Counted from the first letter of the stretch, positions 44,503 to 54,737 are shown. The stretch is 64,000 nucleotides of DNA from Oscillospiraceae bacterium (GCA_017456645.1 JAFTIZ010000004.1:93963-157962), one strand, 5' to 3'. The notes: generated by a model from the letters alone, not told the origin. Translations and numbers: made by a program.

Positions 44503-46791
44503 TTACTTGATTTCCAGCTTTACCGTGCCGTCAACAATGCGCACAGAAATCTGGCTGATGGGATTTTCAAAGCTATCAATAATAGCTTCGCTGATGGGAT
44601 CCTCCAGCTCCTGCTGAATGGTACGGCGCAGGTTTCTGGCGCCATAGGTCACAGAATAGGCCTTATCCGCAAGGAACTGCCGAAGTTCCTCATCCCAACA
44701 AATATCGAGGCCACGGGAAGCCAGATTATCCTTCAGCTCGGAGAGCATAATATCGGCAATGCCAAGGAAATTCTCCTTGCTCAGATGATTGAAGGTGACG
44801 ATCTCATCCACGCGGTTGATGAACTCAGGCCGCAGGAACTCACGCAGAGCGCCCATGGTCTTATCTTTGACCTGCTCCTGCTGCGTCCGTCCAAATCCCA
44901 GACCGGAGATCCGACCCTCAGAGCCGGCGTTGGAGGTCATGACAATGATGGTATTCTCGAAATTCACCAATCTGCCCTGAGCATCGGTGATTCGTCCGTC
45001 GTCCAGCACCTGCAGCAGAATGTTCAGCACATCAGGATGCGCCTTTTCGATCTCGTCAAACAGCACCACGGAATAAGGCTTGCGGCGAATCTTCTCTGTC
45101 AGCTGGCCGGCCTCATCATAGCCGATGTAACCCGGAGGCGAGCCGATGAGCTTGGAAACCGTGTGCTTTTCCATATACTCCGACATATCCAGGCGGATCA
45201 AGGCATCCACGCTGTCGAACAGATCATCCGCCAGCCGCTTTACAAGCTCCGTCTTACCCACGCCGGTGGGACCAACGAAGATGAAGGAGGCAGGCCGTTT
45301 CTTGGCGGACAGACCCACTCGGCTGCGGCGGATGGCTCTGGACACAGCGTCCACAGCCTCATCCTGACCGACGATATGCTTCTTCAGCCGGTCAGCCAGA
45401 CCCTTGATCTGCTCATACTCCTGTGCCTTGATCTTGGAGGCAGGAATCTTTGTCCACAGTTCAATAATCCGAGCCAGATTTTCCATAGTCACCCGGGGCT
45501 TGGGCAGCGCTTCGATCCGCTCGATCTCGGCGGCAATGCGCAGCAGCTTGCTGCGGATAGTGGCAAGGCGCTCATAATGCTCGGCTTCCGTATCCTCAGT
45601 GAGCATTTTCAGCTCCAGCTCGTAATCATCCCGCTCCTTTTTCAGCTCTGCCAGCTGGCTGATCTCCTTGGTGCGCAGGTTTACATCGGAGCAGGCCTCA
45701 TCCAGCAGGTCGATGGCCTTATCGGGCAGGAATCGGTCGGTGATATACCGCTCAGAAAGAATGACGCACTGACGGGCGATCTCCGGCGAGATCTCCACGC
45801 CGTGATACTCGGAATACGCCTTGGCGATGCCCTGCATGATCAGGCTGGCCTCCTCGATGGTAGGCTCCGCCACGGAAACGGGCTGGAAACGGCGCTCCAG
45901 CGCCGCATCCTTTTCGATATGCTTGCGATATTCATTAAAGGTGGTCGCACCGATAACCTGAATCTCGCCACGGGACAGAGCGGGCTTCAGAATATTCGCC
46001 GCATTCATAGAACCCTCGGCATCGCCGGCGCCCACCAGATTGTGGACTTCGTCAATGACCAGAATGATATTACCGCACTCCTTGATCTCACCGATCAGAC
46101 TCTTCATGCGGCTTTCAAACTGACCTCTGAACTGAGTACCGGCCACCAGAGCCGTCAGATCCAGCAAAAACACTTCCTTATCCCGCAGCTTGTAAGGCAC
46201 ATCCCCTGCGGCAATGCGCTGCGCAAGACCCTCGGCGATGGCGGTCTTGCCAACACCGGGCTCACCGATCAGGCAGGGATTGTTCTTCTGGCGGCGGTTC
46301 AGAATCTGAATCACACGCTCGGTTTCCACATCCCGGCCGATGACCTTATCCAGCTTGCCCTCACGGGCACGGCCGGTGAGGTTCATGCAATAGCTGTCCA
46401 GAAATTTATGCTTTTTGCCCTTCTTTTTCTTGGGTTCATCCCCTTCCGCGTCCTTCTTTCCGGAGCGCTCAGGGGGATTGGCAGGCAGATCGGCACCGCC
46501 GCCGAAGAGCTGGTTCAGCAGAGGGAACGTGGCGGTGCGGCTTTCGGCCTCATCGTCATCGCAATCCTCATCGTCACGCTGACCGAACATACTGCTCATC
46601 TCGTCGCTCAGCAGATCCAGATCCTCCTCGGACATACCCATCTGCTTGACCGCCTGATCGATCTGGGGAATGCCCAGACTCCGGGCGCATTTGAGGCAGT
46701 AGCCCTCATTTAAAGTAACGCCGTTTTCCATTTTGGTAATGAACACAACGGCCACATTTTTCTTGCATTTGCTGCACATTTTCGGCTGCAA
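44503..46791 (-). CDS. Clp/Hsp100 AAA+ ATPase with N-terminal zinc finger
   Basis: 762 residues from TTG 46791 (GGAG 8 bp upstream), or 758 from ATG 46779. Instead of the ClpN repeats it begins with an McsA-like zinc finger (CSKC ... CLKC, residues about 6-37). NBD1 has [18 protein letters not shown]; a short coiled-coil middle region ([14 protein letters not shown]) follows; NBD2 has [19 protein letters not shown]. The protein resembles ClpC/ClpE-type unfoldases that feed ClpP or remodel aggregates. It follows the ecf-truA genes, possibly as a separate unit. Confidence 0.9.
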   Translation of the reverse strand: MQPKMCSKCKKNVAVVFITKMENGVTLNEGYCLKCARSLGIPQIDQAVKQMGMSEEDLDLLSDEMSSMFGQRDDEDCDDDEAESRTATFPLLNQLFGGGADLPANPPERSGKKDAEGDEPKKKKGKKHKFLDSYCMNLTGRAREGKLDKVIGRDVETERVIQILNRRQKNNPCLIGEPGVGKTAIAEGLAQRIAAGDVPYKLRDKEVFLLDLTALVAGTQFRGQFESRMKSLIGEIKECGNIILVIDEVHNLVGAGDAEGSMNAANILKPALSRGEIQVIGATTFNEYRKHIEKDAALERRFQPVSVAEPTIEEASLIMQGIAKAYSEYHGVEISPEIARQCVILSERYITDRFLPDKAIDLLDEACSDVNLRTKEISQLAELKKERDDYELELKMLTEDTEAEHYERLATIRSKLLRIAAEIERIEALPKPRVTMENLARIIELWTKIPASKIKAQEYEQIKGLADRLKKHIVGQDEAVDAVSRAIRRSRVGLSAKKRPASFIFVGPTGVGKTELVKRLADDLFDSVDALIRLDMSEYMEKHTVSKLIGSPPGYIGYDEAGQLTEKIRRKPYSVVLFDEIEKAHPDVLNILLQVLDDGRITDAQGRLVNFENTIIVMTSNAGSEGRISGLGFGRTQQEQVKDKTMGALREFLRPEFINRVDEIVTFNHLSKENFLGIADIMLSELKDNLASRGLDICWDEELRQFLADKAYSVTYGARNLRRTIQQELEDPISEAIIDSFENPISQISVRIVDGTVKLEIK

Positions 46792-46820
46792 TTTCAACAC
46801 TCCTTTACAGGAAAAACAAT

Positions 46821-47594
46821 TTACAAAACCGGCACACACTCAAAATTTTCCACGCCGTCGTCATACCACAGGTGGCTCATGTAAAGGCCACCGGGCGGTA
46901 CGGTAGGGCCGGCGGCGGTACGGTTGCCGGAATCGAGAATGGCACCAATCTCAGAAGGCTTGATCTTTCCCTCCGCGGCGTAGACCACAGTGCCTGCCAT
47001 GGCGCGAGCCATGTTATACAGGAAGCCGTTGGCACAGACCCGCAGACGGATCAGGTTCCCTTCCCGCTCAACATGATAATAGTATACGGTGCGCACGGTG
47101 GATTTGACATCGGTGCCAACACTTCTGACCGCGGCAAAATCGTGGGTGCCCACGAATTGATCCGCAGCCTCCTGCATGATCTTCTCATCCAGATGCTTTG
47201 GGTAGAACCATGCCCGGTTGACGTAGAACGGATCCCGGACACGGGAATTATAAATGGTATAGGTATACTCCTTCCGGGCGCAGGAGCCGATGGCATTGAA
47301 GCCGTCATGGACTTCAATGGCCTTGGTCACCACGATATCCACCGGAAGATGGGTATTCAAGGCATAGGGCAGCCGATCCACCGGAATGGAGGAGCTGGTG
47401 CGGAAATTAGCCACATAGCACTTGGCGTGGACACCGGCATCGGTGCGGCCGCAGCCGGTCATATGAACCGGATGCCCCACCACCATAGCGGCGGCCTTTT
47501 CCATGGTCTCCTGCACGGTGGGCAGATTTTTCTGCATTTGCCAGCCGTGATAGGCTGTGCCCAGATACGTTAAACACAGTGCAATATTACGCAT
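46821..47594 (-). CDS. truA: tRNA pseudouridine synthase A
   Basis: 257 residues. Makes pseudouridine at tRNA positions 38-40. Catalytic Asp in MTGCGRTDAGVHAKCYVANF; also the FLYNMARAMAGTVV segment near the C-terminus. Sits at the end of the ecfA1-ecfA2-ecfT operon, a common clostridial order. Confidence 0.95.
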   Translation of the reverse strand: MRNIALCLTYLGTAYHGWQMQKNLPTVQETMEKAAAMVVGHPVHMTGCGRTDAGVHAKCYVANFRTSSSIPVDRLPYALNTHLPVDIVVTKAIEVHDGFNAIGSCARKEYTYTIYNSRVRDPFYVNRAWFYPKHLDEKIMQEAADQFVGTHDFAAVRSVGTDVKSTVRTVYYYHVEREGNLIRLRVCANGFLYNMARAMAGTVVYAAEGKIKPSEIGAILDSGNRTAAGPTVPPGGLYMSHLWYDDGVENFECVPVL

Positions 47595-47601
47595 GTTTAC
47601 C

Positions 47602-48408
47602 TCACAAACCGAACGTGGCCAGCGTAATTATTCCCGCCAGCAGGATCACACCTACGCAAAAAGCGCCGAAATCGATGCGCTTATAGCGCAGCAGCTTCAT
47701 CTTCGTGCGACCCTCGCCGCCATGATAGCAGCGGCATTCCATAGCCGTTGCCAACTCGTCAGCACGGCGGAAGGCGCTGATGAACAGCGGAATCAAAATC
47801 GGAACCAGCGCCTTGACCCGCTGCATCAGATTTCCGTTCTCGAAATCCGCGCCTCTGGCCTTCTGGGCGGACATAATCTTATCCGTCTCCTCGATCAGGG
47901 TGGGGATAAACCGCAGGGCGATGCACATCATCATCGCCAGCTCATGCACCGGCAGCTTGATCTTCTTCAAAGGCGAGAGCAGGCTCTCCAGACCGTCTGT
48001 CAGAGCAATGGGCGAAGTGGTATACGTCAGCAGGAAGGTGCCGGTGACCAGCATCAGAATACGGATCATCATCTGCACAGCACGAAGCACGCCCTCCAGC
48101 GTGATGGTAATGATCCAGAACTTGACCAGAACCGTATCGCCCGGAGTCATCAACAGATTCAAAATAGCGGTAAACAGTAAAATGATCACCATGGGCTTCA
48201 TGCCACGAACGATGCTTTTCAGCGGAATCCGGGAAACAGCAATGCAGCCCGCCAGAAACAGGAACATCACGCTGTAGCCGATCCAACCCACCGCCATAAA
48301 CAGCGCGACGATATACACGATCAGCATGATCAGCTTTGTTCTGGGATCCAGCCGGTGAATAACGGAATTTCCCGGGAAATACTGACCGAGGGTAATGTCT
48401 TTAAGCAT
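47602..48408 (-). CDS. ecfT: ECF transporter T component
   Basis: 268 residues, multi-pass membrane protein of the CbiQ/EcfT family, which couples ATP hydrolysis to vitamin uptake by substrate-specific S components. About five transmembrane helices and the coupling motifs with ARG (AQKARGADFENG) and RRADELATAMECRCY. Overlaps ecfA2 by 8 bp. No S component lies nearby, as usual for shared group II ECF modules. Confidence 0.93.
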   Translation of the reverse strand: MLKDITLGQYFPGNSVIHRLDPRTKLIMLIVYIVALFMAVGWIGYSVMFLFLAGCIAVSRIPLKSIVRGMKPMVIILLFTAILNLLMTPGDTVLVKFWIITITLEGVLRAVQMMIRILMLVTGTFLLTYTTSPIALTDGLESLLSPLKKIKLPVHELAMMMCIALRFIPTLIEETDKIMSAQKARGADFENGNLMQRVKALVPILIPLFISAFRRADELATAMECRCYHGGEGRTKMKLLRYKRIDFGAFCVGVILLAGIITLATFGL

Positions 48409-49264
48409 GGACGTTGCCCCCCTTCAGTTTCTTCAGGGCATCTACAGCCTGCTGGATGGAGTACACCGGCTCTACCGGAAGCCCCATCTTCTTCAGCCGC
48501 AGGAACACACGGGTCACATCGGGGATATCCAGCCCCATATGAACCAGCTCCTCCGCACGGCGGAACACCTCATCAGGGGTTCCGTCCATAGCAAGCCGAG
48601 AATTATTCATGACCAGCAGCCGCTCCGTCAGACGGGCAACGTCACTCATAGAGTGGCTGACCATCATAATGGTGGCGTTCTTCGCTTTGCGGTAAGCCTG
48701 AATGTTCTCCAGAATCCCTTCCCTGCCCACCGGATCCAGACCGGCGGTGGGTTCATCGAGGATCAAAACCTCCGGCTCCATGGCGATCACACCGGCAATG
48801 GCCACACGGCGCTTCTGTCCGCCGGACAGATCAAAGGGCGAAACCTTCAGCTGCTCCTCGGTCAGACCGACAAAGCCGGCAGCTTCCCGAACACGGCGGT
48901 CGATCTCCTCAGCCTTCAGACCCATATTCTTCGGGCCGAAGGCGATATCCTTATACACGGTTTCCTCAAAAAGCTGATACTCCGGATACTGGAACACCAG
49001 ACCCACACGAAAACGTGCCTGACGGGTAGTCTTTTTGTCCTTCCAGATATCCACGCCGTCCAGCTCCACAGAGCCAGAGGTGGGCTTCAGGAGTCCGTTC
49101 ATATGCTGCATCAGCGTGGACTTGCCGGAGCCGGTATGCCCGATGATGCCAATAAACTCTCCCCTCTCCACACTAAAGGACACCTGATCCAAAGCCTTAT
49201 GCTCGAAGGGTGTTCCCGCGCTGTAAAGATGGGAAAGGTTTTTTATCTGTAAAATAGGTGCCAA
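48401..49264 (-). CDS. ecfA2: ECF transporter ATP-binding subunit 2
   Basis: 287 residues from a TTG with AGGAGG 8 bp upstream. ABC ATPase with GHTGSGKST (Walker A), LSGGQKRRVAIAGVIAMEPEVLILDEP (signature and Walker B) and VSHSMSD. Works as a pair with EcfA1 and EcfT in the vitamin-uptake module. Confidence 0.93.
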   Translation of the reverse strand: MAPILQIKNLSHLYSAGTPFEHKALDQVSFSVERGEFIGIIGHTGSGKSTLMQHMNGLLKPTSGSVELDGVDIWKDKKTTRQARFRVGLVFQYPEYQLFEETVYKDIAFGPKNMGLKAEEIDRRVREAAGFVGLTEEQLKVSPFDLSGGQKRRVAIAGVIAMEPEVLILDEPTAGLDPVGREGILENIQAYRKAKNATIMMVSHSMSDVARLTERLLVMNNSRLAMDGTPDEVFRRAEELVHMGLDIPDVTRVFLRLKKMGLPVEPVYSIQQAVDALKKLKGGNVHA

Positions 49265-49284
49265 TGCGTTTTCCTCCTAACGCG

Positions 49285-50133
49285 TCAAGCCTTCACCTCA
49301 TTATAAAGTGCCTGCGCGCATTCTTCTGTATCCAGAGCATCCAGCCTCAGAGCGAAGCCATTGCGGTTCAGCTCATAGCAAAGCTCCGTAGTATCCGGAG
49401 CCGCAAGGCCAAGCTTATGCAGCAGCTCCACCTGAGAAAACACCTGCCCCGGCGTTCCGTCTGCCGCCACCTGCCCCTTGTGCAGCACCACAACCCGCTG
49501 AGCCTTTGCGGCCTCATCCATGTGGTGGGTGATCAGCACGACCGTAATCTGCTTATCACGGTTCAGCTGCATCACAGTATCAATAACCTCCCGCCGACCC
49601 TTGGGATCCAGCATGGCAGTAGGCTCATCCAACACGATGCACTTAGGTTCCATGGCGATGACGCCGGCGATGGCGATGCGCTGCTTCTGTCCGCCGGACA
49701 GAAGATGGGGCGCATGGGCACGGAATTCATACATACCCACCTGCTTCAGCGCCTGATCCACCCTTTTGCGGATCTCAGGACTGGCAATGCCTAGATTTTC
49801 GGGGCCGAAGGCCACGTCTTCTTCTACCACGTTGGCAACGATCTGATTGTCAGGGTTTTGGAACACCATACCCACCGTACGCCGCACGCGAATCAGCAGC
49901 TCCTCGTCAGAGGTATCCAGTCCGCCTACATACACCTTGCCGCCGCAGGGCAGCAAAATGGAATTGAAATGCTTGGCAAGGGTGGATTTTCCGCAGCCGT
50001 TGCTGCCCAAAATAGCAACAAAGGTGCCCTCTTCAATGCTGAGATTCAGATCCTCAAACACGGTGACACCGGGCGTGTCATCCACGCCCGGGTACTCGTA
50101 TTTCAAATGTTCAACACGAATCGCTTCGCTCAA
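49285..50133 (-). CDS. ecfA1: ECF transporter ATP-binding subunit 1
   Basis: 282 residues from a TTG with GGGAGGG upstream. Walker A GSNGCGKST, signature LLSGGQKQRIAIAGVIAMEPKCIVLDEPTAML and ITHHMDEA. First ATPase gene of the ecfA1-ecfA2-ecfT-truA operon, 20 bp ahead of ecfA2. Confidence 0.93.
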   Translation of the reverse strand: MSEAIRVEHLKYEYPGVDDTPGVTVFEDLNLSIEEGTFVAILGSNGCGKSTLAKHFNSILLPCGGKVYVGGLDTSDEELLIRVRRTVGMVFQNPDNQIVANVVEEDVAFGPENLGIASPEIRKRVDQALKQVGMYEFRAHAPHLLSGGQKQRIAIAGVIAMEPKCIVLDEPTAMLDPKGRREVIDTVMQLNRDKQITVVLITHHMDEAAKAQRVVVLHKGQVAADGTPGQVFSQVELLHKLGLAAPDTTELCYELNRNGFALRLDALDTEECAQALYNEVKA

Positions 50134-50148
50134 ATTGATCCCTCCCGA

Positions 50149-51021
50149 TCAGGGTGTCCACCGTCCGGTGGAGCCGCAGGGCAGCATAATTCCGCTGGAT
50201 TTTACCGGCAGACCCAGCTCGCCCACAGCGGTCTTACCCCCATGTACACCGCCAAATACCACATCGGAGGCATAGCCCACCGCAGAGGGTGCCAGACCCG
50301 TGGTGTAGGAATTGATGATGACAAACAGGGGGTTATCCGTCAGCAGCTTGGCAGTTTCCAGCAGGAACGGATAGAAGCTGGTTTCCATCTTCCAGATCTC
50401 ACCGCTGGGGCCACGTCCGTAGCTGGGCGGATCCATGATAATGCCGTCATAGCGGCGACCACGGCGGATCTCCCGCTGGATAAACTTACCGCAATCATCC
50501 ACGATCCAGTGGATGGGGCGGTCAGCGAGGCCGGAGGCCTGAGCGTTTTCCTTCGCCCACGCAACCATGCCCTTGCTGGCGTCCACATGATAGACCTCAG
50601 CACCGCCGGCAGCCGCTGCCAGCGTGGCACCGCCGGAGTAGGCAAACAGATTCAGCACGCGAATCGGGCGCTTGGCAGCAGCCTGCGCCACGGTATCCCG
50701 AATGAAATCCCAGTTGGCAGCCTGCTCCGGAAACACACCGGTGTGCTTGAAGTTCATGGGCTTGACATTGAAGGTCAAGTAATCCTTATACCGGATCTGC
50801 CAGCGCTCCGGCAGATTATGATCCGTCCAGCGGCCGCCGCCGGTATTGGAGCGGACGTAACGGGCATCGTAATGCTTCCAGCCCGGATCCATCCGGGGGG
50901 TATTCCAAATCACCTGCGGGTCAGGGCGTACCAGCAGGTACTTGCCCCAACGTTCCAGGCGTTCTCCATCGGTGGTGTCAAGGACTTCATAGTCCTTCCA
51001 CGCATCGGAAATCCAAATCAT
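50149..51021 (-). CDS. Class I SAM-dependent methyltransferase, RlmI/RlmK-like
   Basis: 290 residues, soluble. SAM site VLNLFAYSGGATLAAAAGGAEVYHVDASKGMVAWAKEN and catalytic IMDPPSYGRGPSGE match rRNA cytosine/guanine methyltransferases of the RlmI/RlmL-like group, but the PUA domain is absent. Likely modifies 23S rRNA; the exact base is not known. AAGGAG precedes the ATG; it follows the penicillin-binding protein gene by 13 bp. Confidence 0.85.
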   Translation of the reverse strand: MIWISDAWKDYEVLDTTDGERLERWGKYLLVRPDPQVIWNTPRMDPGWKHYDARYVRSNTGGGRWTDHNLPERWQIRYKDYLTFNVKPMNFKHTGVFPEQAANWDFIRDTVAQAAAKRPIRVLNLFAYSGGATLAAAAGGAEVYHVDASKGMVAWAKENAQASGLADRPIHWIVDDCGKFIQREIRRGRRYDGIIMDPPSYGRGPSGEIWKMETSFYPFLLETAKLLTDNPLFVIINSYTTGLAPSAVGYASDVVFGGVHGGKTAVGELGLPVKSSGIMLPCGSTGRWTP

Positions 51022-51034
51022 TTACAAATCTCCT

Positions 51035-53878
51035 TCAGTTAAAGGGCCAGAGATTATCCCACCAGTTACCGTTGTCCTCGGGAGGCTCGGTGTTGCCGTT
51101 ATCGGAATTGCCGTTATCGGAATTGCCGTTATCGGAATTGCCATTTCCGGAATTGCCGTTGCCGCTGCCGGGATTATCGACCCAGGGGTTATCTTGCTTG
51201 TATTGATCCCACTTTTCCTTGGTGTGCACAGTACACTTCAGGCAGGGATCGGAGCCGTCGGGGTTCAGGTCACCGTCAATGCCGTGGAACGGCTCGGGAT
51301 CGCCGAAGTTATCCACCTGATAGATATAGTTATCACTCAGATACAGCGCCTGCAGCTTGACCTTCTTGCCCAGAGCCAGCTCGTCGATCATAGCTCGGGT
51401 CATCTTGACCAGCGCACGGTTCTCCAGCTTGACCATACCGACCTGCTCGAATTTCTTGCAGTAATCGTTGGCGATGGCTCCGCCCTCAACGCAGTACTCC
51501 AGCGAAATGTGAGCATCGCAGCTGTCATCGGGCACATCCTCGGGATATACCAGCACTTTTTCCGTACGATCCGTATCACGAATGTCATGCAAGCAGGCAT
51601 CGGTAGCCAGCTTACCGCTGTCCAGACAAATGGTGACCTCCACCATCTTATCCGAATCAAACAGCGTAATGTTCTCCTTACCCTCGTGCAGAGGCTCCAT
51701 GACCTTCTTCCACAGACGGGCGCCGGGGTGCTTAGTGTTGCCCACCAGATTGATCTCGGCGGGGATCTCAAAGCCGCACCACACCGCCGCGGTATAGTAG
51801 CCGGTGTAACCGCAGAAATAGCGGTCATTCTTGGAGTTGGTAGTACCGGTCTTACCGCAGACATCGATACCGATACTCTTCAGATCCGCGGCTGTACCGG
51901 TACCGGCATCCACCGCCTGATCCAGACAGTAGTTGATATAGTCCACAGATTTTTCGCTAAGGATCTTTTCAGAGGTCTGAGGATTATCAATGATCAGATT
52001 GCCCTGAGAGTCATAGACCTTGGTAAAGGTACGACCCTCGCGGTATACGCCCTCATTGGCAAAGGTTGCGTAGGCGCTGGCCATGTCACGGACAGTGGCG
52101 CCGATGGTCAGACCACCCAGTGCCAGAGGCGAATAGTCGATATCCGTAGTGCCGTTGGCGCCCTTTTCGATCAGGCCGGACACACGAAACAGCTTTTTAA
52201 CATAGTTATAGCTGTAACGGGTGCCAATGGCATCCAGAGTGTTGACCGCCACCGCGTTCACAGAGTCCATAATGGAGCTGAGGATGGTACGCTTGTAGGC
52301 ATACTGACGGCTGGAGTTGTTGGGGTAAGGCTTGACGGTGCCGTCATCCTCTTCGGTGTAGCGCAGAGGCATATCCTTAATAACCGTAGCGGGGCTGAAG
52401 CCGCCAATCTCAAAGGCGGGAGCATACACGCTCAAAGGCTTAATGGAAGAACCCACCTGCCGCTCCGCGTCCGTCGCCATGTTAAAGGCATCGAAAACGA
52501 CCTTCTCACCCACGCCGCCGGACATAGCCACGATGTCGCCGGTGCGGTTGTCGATAACGATGATACCAGACTGGAGCTGCTGACCGCCACGGGTCTCCGG
52601 AATCTGCGTCAGATCCGTATAGACCTTATCCACCTGATTCTGAACCTCCATGTCCAGGGTGGTATAGATATGGTAGCCGCCCCGCTGGATCAGCTGGCGG
52701 TACAGTTCCTTCTCCTGCTTGCCCATTTCATCCCAAACCCGTCCGTCCTTCTCGGCCAGGGCACCGGCCACATCCTCCAGAACCGTGTCCACAAACCAGG
52801 AATACACGGTGCTGGAAGCATAATCGGTTACACGGATCTGCTCGTTACATTCGGGACAGAAATATTTATTGTCCTTGGACACCAGAGTTGACACGATGCC
52901 CTTGTAGCCGCAAACATCGTTGCCACAGTATGCCATCCGGTCGCCGGCTTCGATACCGCTCTTGAACACGATTTCCTGCGCCAGAGCCGCCTGATATTCC
53001 TCCTCGGTCAGATAGCCCTCATTGCGCATCATCCACAGAGTATTCTCCTTGCGGATGTTGTTGCGCTCCTTACCGCTGAGCAGCTCGCCCTTATAGGTAA
53101 AGGTATCCGTATAGGGGGAGAAAATGGAAGGGTTGTTGGTGATGCTGATCAGCGATGCGCATTCTGCGGTGGTCAGGTTGCACAGCTCCTTGCCGAAGTA
53201 ATGGGCAGCTGCACTCTTAACACCGTTTTTGCGGTCACCGAAGTAGATCATATTCAGGTACCATTCCATAATGGTTTCCTTGTTGTACCGGCGTTCAAAG
53301 TCTTGCGCCTTGAATATCTCCACCACCTTACGCCGAACAGTGACGGAATTGTCGCCGGTCATATTTTTGACCAGCTGCTGGGTGATGGTAGAGCCGCCGG
53401 CGTCGCCGGAGCCAAAGAACATACCGGCGCAGGCCTTCACCGTGGTGATCCAGTCAACGCCCTGATGCTCATAGAAACGCTTATCCTCGATGGCCACAGC
53501 CGCATTGACAAGATCCTTGGGAATCTCGTCGAAGGAGGCCCAGTCACGGTCGCTGGAGGCATAGATCTGCTGCAGCTCCTGAATATTGCCCTCGCTATCG
53601 ACATAGTGGATAAAGGACGTTTCGTCCATATCATAATTTTCCATGACCATCTCGGAATCCGGCAGGATATCATCCTGCAGATAGTCACCCAGAATGCCCA
53701 CGAACACGAAGCCGCAGACCACAACGATCAGCAGCACCGTAGCCAGAGCGCCTACGGCGATCTTCAAAACGCCGAATACCGCCAGCCAGATCTTGTACAG
53801 GGTATCCGGAATCCAATGAGGCTTCCAGGATTGGCGGGGCTCCTTCTTTTTCGTAGTTTTCTTTTTCTGTTCTGCCAT
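51035..53878 (-). CDS. Class A penicillin-binding protein (PBP1A-like)
   Basis: 947 residues from ATG 53878 (GGAGG 10 bp upstream). Short basic cytoplasmic tail, one transmembrane anchor (about 35-60), GT51 glycosyltransferase (EDKRFYEHQGVDW, GGSTITQQLVKN) and transpeptidase with SSIK, SVN and KTGTT. It builds and crosslinks glycan strands. Unusual features: a cysteine motif CGNDVC...CPEC (C-x4-C-x17-C-x2-C) inserted between the two catalytic domains, and a Gly/Asn/Ser-rich repeat tail (NGNSDNGNSDNG) before a tryptophan-rich end. The family assignment is secure. Confidence 0.95.
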   Translation of the reverse strand: MAEQKKKTTKKKEPRQSWKPHWIPDTLYKIWLAVFGVLKIAVGALATVLLIVVVCGFVFVGILGDYLQDDILPDSEMVMENYDMDETSFIHYVDSEGNIQELQQIYASSDRDWASFDEIPKDLVNAAVAIEDKRFYEHQGVDWITTVKACAGMFFGSGDAGGSTITQQLVKNMTGDNSVTVRRKVVEIFKAQDFERRYNKETIMEWYLNMIYFGDRKNGVKSAAAHYFGKELCNLTTAECASLISITNNPSIFSPYTDTFTYKGELLSGKERNNIRKENTLWMMRNEGYLTEEEYQAALAQEIVFKSGIEAGDRMAYCGNDVCGYKGIVSTLVSKDNKYFCPECNEQIRVTDYASSTVYSWFVDTVLEDVAGALAEKDGRVWDEMGKQEKELYRQLIQRGGYHIYTTLDMEVQNQVDKVYTDLTQIPETRGGQQLQSGIIVIDNRTGDIVAMSGGVGEKVVFDAFNMATDAERQVGSSIKPLSVYAPAFEIGGFSPATVIKDMPLRYTEEDDGTVKPYPNNSSRQYAYKRTILSSIMDSVNAVAVNTLDAIGTRYSYNYVKKLFRVSGLIEKGANGTTDIDYSPLALGGLTIGATVRDMASAYATFANEGVYREGRTFTKVYDSQGNLIIDNPQTSEKILSEKSVDYINYCLDQAVDAGTGTAADLKSIGIDVCGKTGTTNSKNDRYFCGYTGYYTAAVWCGFEIPAEINLVGNTKHPGARLWKKVMEPLHEGKENITLFDSDKMVEVTICLDSGKLATDACLHDIRDTDRTEKVLVYPEDVPDDSCDAHISLEYCVEGGAIANDYCKKFEQVGMVKLENRALVKMTRAMIDELALGKKVKLQALYLSDNYIYQVDNFGDPEPFHGIDGDLNPDGSDPCLKCTVHTKEKWDQYKQDNPWVDNPGSGNGNSGNGNSDNGNSDNGNSDNGNTEPPEDNGNWWDNLWPFN
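51094..51170 (-). repeat. 15-bp tandem repeats in the PBP1A tail
   Basis: Three near-identical 15-bp units (ATTGCCGTTATCGGA on the plus strand) plus diverged copies encode NSDNG. In-frame length change is likely. Confidence 0.8.
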
Positions 53879-53959
53879 ATCAAAAATACCTCCATCACAG
53901 CAGCCATACACAGGCCGGAACGGGAACAGTTAAGCATAGTATACATTACTAGTCGTAAC

Positions 53960-53965
53960 ATTATA
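53960..53965 (-). promoter_or_regulatory. Possible extended -10 promoter of the PBP1A gene
   Basis: TGCTATAAT on the minus strand is an extended -10 element; no good -35 box is seen at 16-18 bp. About 80 bp ahead of the PBP1A start. Confidence 0.4.
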
Positions 53966-54132
53966 GCATACCCGAACCAAAAGCGAAAGACCCAAAATGT
54001 AAACAATTCGAGAAATTCCTGTCCTTTCTACATTAATATATATAATATCGCACCGACCGGCCTGAAATATGTACCTTCTGCTGCGAATGTCGCGCAGCAA
54101 AGCGGACATACTAACGGCAAAGGAGGGATAAA

Positions 54133-54366
54133 ATGAAAAAGAAACATCTGTCCGGCCTGCTGTGCCTTGCTCTGACGGCAGTCTACCTGTTGGGAATCCA
54201 TGAAGGCAAGGTAGCCCTGTGGCGGGGCGACGATCCGGAGCCTTTAAAGGTATTCCCCTACAGCGCCTCTTCCCTGCCCGAGGATGCCCGCAAGCAGCTG
54301 GAGGCCGGGGTCACCGCCAATTCTCTCAAGGAGCTGCGTCAACTGGTGGAGGACTACCTTTCCTGA
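54133..54366 (+). CDS. Short protein with BofC C-terminal-like domain
   Basis: 77 residues with GGAGGGATAAA upstream. An N-terminal hydrophobic segment (about 6-22) is followed by KVALWRGDDPEPLKVFPYSASSLPEDARKQLEAGVTANSLKELRQLVEDYLS. The pattern LPxxxxxxLxxGxxxxSxxEL...LEDY.S fits the BofC C-terminal domain, which in spore formers inhibits the SpoIVB protease. Only that domain is present, so a sporulation role is inferred weakly. Divergent from the PBP1A gene. Confidence 0.65.
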   Translation: MKKKHLSGLLCLALTAVYLLGIHEGKVALWRGDDPEPLKVFPYSASSLPEDARKQLEAGVTANSLKELRQLVEDYLS

Positions 54367-54382
54367 GCCGCCATTTTACCTC

Positions 54383-54411
54383 TTGATTCCGCTTTGTAAA
54401 GATGGTACAAT
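54383..54411 (+). promoter_or_regulatory. Promoter of the DUF1292 gene
   Basis: TTGATT and TACAAT with a 17-bp spacer, 43 bp ahead of the DUF1292 ATG. Confidence 0.75.
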
Positions 54412-54453
54412 ACTCCTGCAAAAATACAGTACCCATCGGGAGGTTTTATCATT

Positions 54454-54729
54454 ATGGAGAATGAATACGGTTCCGATTTTATGACCATCGTGGATGAGGA
54501 TGGCACCGAATACGAGCTGGAGGTTCTGTCCAGCCTGGATTACAACGGCTTTACCTATCTGGCCGTGGTTCCCGCCGGCGGTGAGGAGGAAGGCGACCTG
54601 CAGGTAAGCATCCTCAAATCCGTGGAAGAAGACGGTGAGCCCATCCTCTGCGCCATCGAAGACGAAGCCGAACTGGAAGCCGTCTATGAGCTGATCATGG
54701 AAGAGCTCTACGAAGAGGACGAGGAATAA
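54454..54729 (+). CDS. DUF1292 protein (YrzB-like)
   Basis: 91 residues, strongly acidic, ending EELYEEDEE. DFMTIVDEDGTEYELEVLSSLDYNGFTYLAVVP is the DUF1292 core, a small family common in Firmicutes and of unknown function. ATG after GGGAGG. It has its own promoter, and its stop is immediately followed by the probable 6S RNA. Confidence 0.88.
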   Translation: MENEYGSDFMTIVDEDGTEYELEVLSSLDYNGFTYLAVVPAGGEEEGDLQVSILKSVEEDGEPILCAIEDEAELEAVYELIMEELYEEDEE

Positions 54730-54737
54730 GCAACATC

